Assembly (NCBI GenBank): GCA_031550755.1
Contig: JAVBOJ010000152.1
Span: 1-11,080, forward strand
Length of the DNA stretch: 11,080 nt
DNA from: JAVBOJ01 sp031550755
Lineage (GTDB): Bacteria > Bacillota > Clostridia > Oscillospirales > UBA929
Direction of reading: 5' to 3'
Numbering within the stretch: position 1 is the stretch's first letter; each line of letters opens with the position of its first letter. The position numbers and the translations under genes are program-made. This document shows positions 7,004 through 11,080 of the stretch, piece after piece. The notes beneath the pieces are model-generated. The model saw only the letters and a program-made list of their open reading frames with translations. It did no database searches and was not told where the DNA came from.

Positions 7004-7801
7004 TTATTCCACCAAAAAACTCAGATTTTCATTGTGCATCCGGGATTTTTCCACCGCCAGCCCGGGAAACGCGTCCCGCAGCAGGGTGACCATCGACTGC
7101 ACGGCGATGTCCTCGGTGGGGAAATGCCCGGCGTCAATCAGGGTGATGTTGCGGTCGGCGGCGTCGAGCATCAGGCTGTGTTTGACGTCGCCGGTGACAA
7201 AGGTGTCGCAGCCGTGGCGCAGCACATCGTCAAACTGACTGCCGGAGCTGCCGCTGCCCACCGCGACGAGATGACAGGGGCGGCTCGCGGCGCACAGGCG
7301 CACCCCCCGGCAAGAGAGATTGCGGCGCACCATTTCGGCAAACAGCTTGGGCGGCATGGGCTCGGGCAAAAAGCCGACCCGGCCCAGCCCGTGGGTGCGC
7401 CCCTGCGGGTCGGTGGCGGCGCGTCCAAGCGGCAGCAGCGTCCCGTTCAGGCCGACCGCCCGCGCCAGCAGATCGTTGATGCCGCCGGGCGCGGCGTCCC
7501 AGTTGGTGTGCATACAAATGGCGGCGATGCCGTGCTCAATGAGCGACAGCAGACGCGCACCCTCGGCGGTGTTGTCGGTGACAGCGCGGGTGCCGAAGGT
7601 GACGGGATGGTGGGAGACAATCAGCTCCGCGCCCGAGGCTGCCGCCTCGGCAATCACCCGGTCGGTGATGTCCAGCGAAACCAGCACCCGATACACCGGC
7701 GCAGCTTTGCGGCCCACAAGCAGCCCCACATTGTCGTCCGGCTGGGCGAAATGGGGCGGGGCGAAGGCCTCAATGGCCGACAAAATATCCGATACCTGCA
7801 T
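7004..7801 (-). CDS. Nif3-like dinuclear metal-centre protein (YqfO family)
   Basis: A 265-residue member of the Nif3/DUF34 family, annotated in many genomes as GTP cyclohydrolase I type 2, an activity that is not settled. Metal-binding motifs are complete: SHHP (H64, H65), HTNWD (D102) and GHFPTE (H226, E230); the family motifs GGIND and VTGDVKH are also present. At 265 residues it is the short form, without the PII-like insert that lengthens YqfO of Bacillus to over 350 residues. It starts 3 bases after the arabinofuranosidase stop, with only a weak ribosome site (GAAGGTG) inside that gene's end, which suggests translational coupling. It is not followed by sigA/trmK-type neighbours, but by rqcH. 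Confidence 0.88.
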   Translation of the reverse strand: MQVSDILSAIEAFAPPHFAQPDDNVGLLVGRKAAPVYRVLVSLDITDRVIAEAAASGAELIVSHHPVTFGTRAVTDNTAEGARLLSLIEHGIAAICMHTNWDAAPGGINDLLARAVGLNGTLLPLGRAATDPQGRTHGLGRVGFLPEPMPPKLFAEMVRRNLSCRGVRLCAASRPCHLVAVGSGSSGSQFDDVLRHGCDTFVTGDVKHSLMLDAADRNITLIDAGHFPTEDIAVQSMVTLLRDAFPGLAVEKSRMHNENLSFLVE

Positions 7802-7804
7802 GGC

Positions 7805-9286
7805 TTACACCTTCACCCGCAGCGACACGACGCAGCAGGGCGGCAGGGTGGCCGCAAAGCCCTCGGCGGTGAGTTTAAAATCGGTGAACGCCTGGGGGCT
7901 CACGGCGTCGGGCGTCTCAAAGGTATTGTGTCCCGACGGAGCGCCGGTCAGCACACGACCCTCGATGGACGCGATTTTGCCGCCGAGCAGGGTGGTTTCC
8001 ACCGTATGGGAGGCGTGGATGTCCAGATTGCACAGGGTGATATGCGCCGTGCCGTCGGAGGCCAGCGACGCCGATTCGTGCAGCGCGGGGACTGTGATTT
8101 CACCCGTGCCGGCCGTGCCGGGCTCCAAAAAGCTGTCCAGCAGCGCCGCGCCCTGATGCTCCTTATACATATGGAAAACGTGGTAGGTCGGGGTGCGCAG
8201 CATCCGCGCTCCGTCGGTCAGAATGACGGCCTGCAGGACGTTGATGAGCTGGGCAATGTTGGCCATTTTGACACGGTCGCACCGCTTGGCCAGCAGGTTT
8301 AAGTTGATGCCGGCGATCAGCGCGTCGCGCATGGTGTTTTGCTGGTAAAGGAAGCCCGGGTTGGTGCCCGGCTCGACGTCGTACCAAGCGCCCCATTCGT
8401 CCACGATCAGCCCCACCCGCTTTTGCGGGTCGTAGCGATCCATAATGGCGCTGTGGCGGTCGAGCAGCTCCTCCATTTTAAAGGTGTTTTGGAGGGTCTG
8501 ATACCACTCGGCGTCGTCAAACGCCGTGGCGGAGCCCTTGTGATCCCACGTTCTTTCATGCGGCCGGGTGTAATAATGCAGCGACAGGCCGTTCATAAAC
8601 CGTCCGGCGCGCTCCATGAGCACCTCCGTCCATTTGTAGTCGAAGTCGCAAGCGCCGCAGGCGATTTTGTACAGTACATTGCCGCCGTAGTTTTGCAGAT
8701 AGGTCTGATACCGGCGATATTCGTCGGCGTAATATTCCGGGCGCATGGAGCCGCCGCAGCCCCAGTTTTCATTGCCGACGCCGAAATATTTGACCTTCCA
8801 CGCGGCCTCGTGTCCGTTTTCGGCGCGCAGGGCGGCCATGGGCGACACACCGTCAAAGGTCAGGTATTCCACCCATTCCTGCATTTCGGCCACGGTGCCC
8901 GAGCCGAGATTGCCGTTGATGTACGGCTCGCAGCCCAGCAGCTCACACAGGCGCATGAATTCATGGGTACCGAAGCTGTTGTCCTCCACCGTGCCGCCCC
9001 AGTGGTAGTTGACGATTTTTTTGCGTTTGGCAGGGTCGCCGACGCCGTCGCGCCAGTGATAGGTGTCGGCAAAGCAGCCGCCCGGCCAGCGCAGCACGGG
9101 CAGCTTCATCTCCCGCAGGGCGGAGGCGACGTCGTCGCGGATGCCGTCGGTGTTGGGGATGTCGGAATTTTGGCCGACATAGAGCCCCTCGTAGACGCAG
9201 CGGCCCAGATGCTCGGCGAAATGCCCCTGAATTTCCGGGGAAATGGCGCCCTTTTGGCGTTTGAGATCGATGATGTAACGAGACAT
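7805..9286 (-). CDS. abfA: GH51 alpha-L-arabinofuranosidase
   Basis: A 493-residue intracellular enzyme (no signal peptide) of glycoside hydrolase family 51, which releases terminal alpha-L-arabinofuranosyl units from arabinan or arabinoxylan fragments. A TIM-barrel domain is followed by a C-terminal beta domain (from about residue 385). Catalytic motifs are present: LRWPGGCFADTYHWRD (65-80), acid/base E173 in GVGNENWG and nucleophile E297 in LIVDEWGAWY. These positions agree closely with the well-studied Geobacillus enzyme (E175 and E294). Start: ATG with AAAGGAAG (9295-9302) 8 bases upstream. It heads a run with nif3-like, rqcH, walK and yycH-like genes, an unusual partner for housekeeping genes. 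No arabinose transporter or regulator is nearby. Confidence 0.92.
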   Translation of the reverse strand: MSRYIIDLKRQKGAISPEIQGHFAEHLGRCVYEGLYVGQNSDIPNTDGIRDDVASALREMKLPVLRWPGGCFADTYHWRDGVGDPAKRKKIVNYHWGGTVEDNSFGTHEFMRLCELLGCEPYINGNLGSGTVAEMQEWVEYLTFDGVSPMAALRAENGHEAAWKVKYFGVGNENWGCGGSMRPEYYADEYRRYQTYLQNYGGNVLYKIACGACDFDYKWTEVLMERAGRFMNGLSLHYYTRPHERTWDHKGSATAFDDAEWYQTLQNTFKMEELLDRHSAIMDRYDPQKRVGLIVDEWGAWYDVEPGTNPGFLYQQNTMRDALIAGINLNLLAKRCDRVKMANIAQLINVLQAVILTDGARMLRTPTYHVFHMYKEHQGAALLDSFLEPGTAGTGEITVPALHESASLASDGTAHITLCNLDIHASHTVETTLLGGKIASIEGRVLTGAPSGHNTFETPDAVSPQAFTDFKLTAEGFAATLPPCCVVSLRVKV

Positions 9287-9304
9287 GGGATCATCTTCCT
9301 TTCG

Positions 9305-9325
9305 TACAATTCGTAATTACTTGTA
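9305..9325. promoter_or_regulatory. Imperfect palindrome upstream of the arabinofuranosidase, possible operator
   Basis: A 21-base imperfect palindrome with arms TACAA and TTGTA around a TAATTA core lies directly upstream of the abfA ribosome site. It is AT-rich amid GC-rich DNA and could be an operator or just promoter DNA. It is not the standard AraR box, whose half sites face the other way. No convincing -35/-10 pair was found for this gene. Confidence 0.3.
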
Positions 9326-9334
9326 TGTCTTTGG

Positions 9335-9553
9335 GACGGGGGCGTAACTTTCTTTGGCCGGGGCAAAGAAAGCTACCAAAGAAACCCCGTCAGGGGGCTC
9401 TATCCGCCCCCTGAACCCCCGGTAATTCGTCCGGGAGGCGTTCACCCGTCCCGGTCTGCGGCGCTCCGCGCCTCGCCGGGTCGAGTGGGGATATCGGCAC
9501 AGGGGCAACAACACCGCGTCCCTATCTATTTATCTGTTATCTATTATCTGTCA
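9335..9553 (-). repeat. Long copy of composite intergenic repeat with hairpins and heptads
   Basis: This stretch fills most of the 264-base gap between abfA and the ATP-grasp gene. It contains four inverted repeats: 9344-9376 (CTTTCTTTG / CAAAGAAAG core, extended by GTA/TAC), 9390-9414 (TCAGGGGGC / GCCCCCTGA, perfect 9-base arms), 9431-9454 (CCGGGA / TCCCGG) and 9460-9472 (GGCGC / GCGCC). It ends with heptads on the minus strand, GATAATA, GATAACA, GATAAATA (8 bases) and GATAGGG, then ACGCG (9548-9516). The first hairpin and the heptads recur in the same order at 95-156, and the heptads plus GGGACGCG at 2126-2161. The TGA stop of the ATP-grasp gene is the first three bases of this element on the minus strand. 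Confidence 0.75.
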
Positions 9554-10702
9554 TTTCCTCCGGAACAAGCTCCGCACATAAAACCACGACCCCGGCCTGT
9601 CCTCCTTGTCCCGGACGCCGCCGCGCACGCGGGGCGACAGCCCGTCGCGCAGGCAGGTGAGCAGCGGGGAAACCTTGCCCCGCTTCAGCGCCGTCAGACC
9701 GCGCATCAGGTCGTTGGGGAAAAACTGCATGACCTGCCCCGTGCGGAAGGCGCAGTCGGTAGCCTCGGGCAGAACCTCTCCGGCGGCGGCGCGGACATAG
9801 GCGTCGGCCATGGACGCGCCCGACAGCGGCGCGAGCGGGTAACTGCCCCAAACGCGGGGGTTGACCTCCAGCAGGCGCTCTTGCCCCGGCTCGCCCTTGA
9901 ATTCCACCATGGCGATGCCGACGAAACGCATGGTTTGCAGCAGAGACACCGCCTGCTCGACCAAAGCGGGGCTCCAGTCGGAGACGCAGGCCGTGCTCGG
10001 CCCGCCGGTCAGGGGATATTCCCGCAAGCGTCTGTGGCAGAACAGCGCCACCGGGCGGCTGTTTTGATCCATCACCGCCTCGACGCCCCAGCCGGGGCCG
10101 GGGATCAGCTCCTGCACCAACACCGGCGGCTGGACGTCGTGCATGGTGACATACCTCTTGTAAAACTCGGACTCATTGCGCGCGATGGTATACCGCCGCT
10201 CGGCGGGCAGCCCCAGTTTTTCCCCGCAGCGGTATTTGAGCACCACCGGATAGGGCAACCGGCGGGCAAATTTCTCAATAGGCTCCGCGCCCTCAAAGAT
10301 ATACGGCTGCGGCGTCGGAATGCCCAAGGACGCCGCCAGCGCGGCGACGGCGGGCTTGTCACCCGCGGCTTCCAGCACGCGCGGCGGAGAAACCAGCGTA
10401 AAGCAAACGGTGGAAAAATGGTCGGCAAACTGCGAGACGGTCTCCAGCGTTTTGGCCCCCACCGGAAACAGCGCCGGGACATTGCGTTTATAGCAGATGT
10501 CCAGCAGCGTTTCCCGCCGGGTCACATCGGACAGCCGGGCGGGCATCCGCACGGTATCGGTGACGCCGCGCACATGAAAGGCCAGCGGCGGCGCGTTGTC
10601 GGCCGCCGTGACGGTCACCTCGTGCCCGGCCCGCAGAAGCTCCCGCACAAGCGCCACCGTCATGCGGTACTGCCCGTCGGTCACCACCACCCGCAAGGAC
10701 AT
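9551..10702 (-). CDS. ATP-grasp carboxylate-amine ligase, substrate unknown
   Basis: A 383-residue protein with an N-terminal pre-ATP-grasp Rossmann-like domain (VVVTDGQYRMTVALVRELLRAGH) and an ATP-grasp fold. Visible elements: DKPAVAALAASLGIPTP (115-131), the ATP-lysine in VVLKYRCG (K156), the QELIPGPG adenine-binding strand (197-204) and the metal-binding pair in LLEVNPRVWGS (E279, N281). Such enzymes join a carboxylate to an amine through an acyl-phosphate. Partner molecules cannot be read here; the family is found in cell-surface and peptide-modification settings. It is a single-gene unit. GGGAGG (10705-10710) is only 2 bases from the ATG, closer than usual; a TTG at codon 3 (10696) would have a better 8-base spacing, so the true start may be two residues later. 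Confidence 0.78.
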   Translation of the reverse strand: MSLRVVVTDGQYRMTVALVRELLRAGHEVTVTAADNAPPLAFHVRGVTDTVRMPARLSDVTRRETLLDICYKRNVPALFPVGAKTLETVSQFADHFSTVCFTLVSPPRVLEAAGDKPAVAALAASLGIPTPQPYIFEGAEPIEKFARRLPYPVVLKYRCGEKLGLPAERRYTIARNESEFYKRYVTMHDVQPPVLVQELIPGPGWGVEAVMDQNSRPVALFCHRRLREYPLTGGPSTACVSDWSPALVEQAVSLLQTMRFVGIAMVEFKGEPGQERLLEVNPRVWGSYPLAPLSGASMADAYVRAAAGEVLPEATDCAFRTGQVMQFFPNDLMRGLTALKRGKVSPLLTCLRDGLSPRVRGGVRDKEDRPGSWFYVRSLFRRK

Positions 10703-10729
10703 CGCCTCCCTTTTTGCCCATATTGGGAA

Positions 10730-10758
10730 ATTATATCACAGCGTCCCCAAACAGGCAA
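10730..10758 (-). promoter_or_regulatory. Vegetative (sigma-A type) promoter for the ATP-grasp gene
   Basis: On the minus strand TATAAT (10735-10730) with an extended -10 (TGATATAAT) follows TTGCCT (10758-10753) after 17 bases. The transcript would have a leader of about 20 bases. The extended -10 is nearly the same as that of the folT operon. It diverges from the flagellin promoter, leaving about 70 bases of AT-rich DNA between them with no other feature seen. Confidence 0.75.
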
Positions 10759-10826
10759 CCGGCAACGGCGCGCAAAGGGCGATCTTCGTCAAAAACGGTT
10801 TTTTTACTTTTTTCTTAAAAACCTGC

Positions 10827-10853
10827 TAAAGAAAATTTCACGAGGTACGATAT
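10827..10853 (+). promoter_or_regulatory. Sigma-D / sigma-28 (FliA-type) flagellar promoter
   Basis: TAAAGAAA (-35, 10827-10834), 11 bases, then TACGATAT (-10, 10846-10853). This matches the flagellar sigma consensus TAAAGTTT - N11 - GCCGATAA in the key bases and exactly in spacing. Transcription should begin near 10860, giving a leader of about 100 bases before flagellin. It implies that a sigma-28 factor exists elsewhere in this genome. Confidence 0.88.
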
Positions 10854-10860
10854 AACAAAC

Positions 10861-10961
10861 AGAGGGGAATGGAGGCCGCCCCGCCGGCGCCGACGGAAGG
10901 CCGCGACCCCCAAAAAACATCACGGCATGATGCCGGATGAAATTTCAAGGAGGAAAAACAA
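10861..10961 (+). promoter_or_regulatory. Structured flagellin leader with several GGA motifs (possible CsrA target)
   Basis: The leader contains a hairpin (arms 10918-10927 and 10931-10939, loop TGA, one bulged A) that ends 7 bases before the AAGGAGG ribosome site (10947-10953). GGA trinucleotides, the core of CsrA sites, are at 10866, 10871, 10895, 10935 (in the hairpin's 3' arm) and 10949 (in the ribosome site). In Bacillus, CsrA represses flagellin (hag) translation by binding two leader sites, one of them over the ribosome site. The arrangement here resembles that, but binding is inferred. Confidence 0.5.
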
Positions 10962-11080
10962 ATGCGTATTCAGAACAATCTTATGGCCATGAACACCCAC
11001 CGCCAGCTGGGCGTCAACAACCTCAACCAGACCAAATCGACCGAGAAACTCAGCTCCGGTTACCGCATCAACCGCGCCGC
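10962..11080 (+). CDS. Flagellin, N-terminal part (cut by window end)
   Basis: Only the first 39 codons plus two bases are present. The peptide begins MRIQNNLMAMNTHRQLGVNN and continues to KLSSGYRINRA, the highly conserved N-terminal D0/D1 helix of bacterial flagellin, which polymerises into the filament after export through the flagellar type III apparatus. The start is well supported: AAGGAGG lies 8 bases upstream and the flagellin N-terminus begins exactly here. It is the only plus-strand gene in the window and is transcribed away from the ATP-grasp gene, from a sigma-28 promoter. B. subtilis calls this gene hag and enteric bacteria fliC; the copy number in this genome is unknown. Confidence 0.95.
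   Translation, partial: MRIQNNLMAMNTHRQLGVNNLNQTKSTEKLSSGYRINRA

Noticed and set aside
5461..7089. Very long plus-strand open frame opposite rqcH
   Set aside because: It is antisense to a clearly conserved gene, rich in Arg/Gly/Gln from GC-rich complementary codons, and has no recognisable domain. The same applies to the long antisense frames opposite the yycH-like, walK, methyltransferase, nif3-like, abfA and ATP-grasp genes.
9317..9514. A 65-codon minus-strand open frame in the gap between abfA and the ATP-grasp gene
   Set aside because: It lies wholly within the hairpin-rich repeat element, shows no ribosome site I can support, and its composition follows the repeat DNA. It is most likely a spurious frame created by the repeat.
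10789..10820. T-rich run in the divergent region as a terminator
   Set aside because: The only stem has a 1-base loop and A/T pairs (AAAAAC/GTTTTT), and it lies between two divergent promoters where no transcript should end. It is more likely AT-rich promoter-flanking DNA.

Overview
This window looks like chromosomal DNA of a motile, GC-rich, low-GC-phylum-type bacterium, most likely a Clostridia (Oscillospiraceae-like) member. Reasons: a WalK-type histidine kinase followed by a YycH-like regulator, an energy-coupling-factor folate S component (FolT), RqcH and Nif3/YqfO next to each other, strong AGGAGG-type ribosome sites, and a flagellin gene with a textbook sigma-D promoter. Coding density is high. 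All genes except the flagellin are on the minus strand. The taxonomic placement is an inference from family content, not a measured match.

Layout, left to right. Bases 1-57 hold a long hairpin with a T-rich tail that fits a minus-strand terminator. Bases 95-156 hold a short copy of an intergenic repeat that runs into the 3' end of the first gene. Bases 140-2052 hold a three-gene minus-strand operon, read folT, class I methyltransferase, membrane-anchored C39-like peptidase, with its own promoter at 2086-2114. Bases 2127-2162 hold a heptanucleotide tandem repeat. Bases 2201-9286 hold five tightly packed minus-strand genes, read GH51 alpha-L-arabinofuranosidase, nif3-like, rqcH, walK-like kinase, yycH-like regulator; junctions range from a 4-base overlap to a 24-base gap, so they look co-transcribed. 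Bases 9287-9550 are non-coding and contain the longest copy of the repeat element, with at least four hairpins and a heptad tract. Bases 9551-10702 encode an ATP-grasp ligase with its own promoter. Bases 10827-11080 carry the sigma-D promoter, a structured leader with several GGA motifs, and the first 39 codons of flagellin on the plus strand.

How the genes fit together: the central operon links cell-envelope signalling (WalK/YycH) with ribosome-associated quality control (RqcH) and a Nif3 metalloprotein, with an arabinose-releasing glycosidase at the head. No walR response regulator lies beside walK in this window. The most unusual feature is the dispersed composite repeat (CTTTCTTTG hairpin plus GATAAYR heptads). 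It sits exactly at the 3' ends of two unrelated genes and even supplies the last codons and stop of one of them. I did not find a clear defence system, CRISPR array, transposase or new enzyme system; apart from the repeats and the flagellin leader, the region is ordinary.
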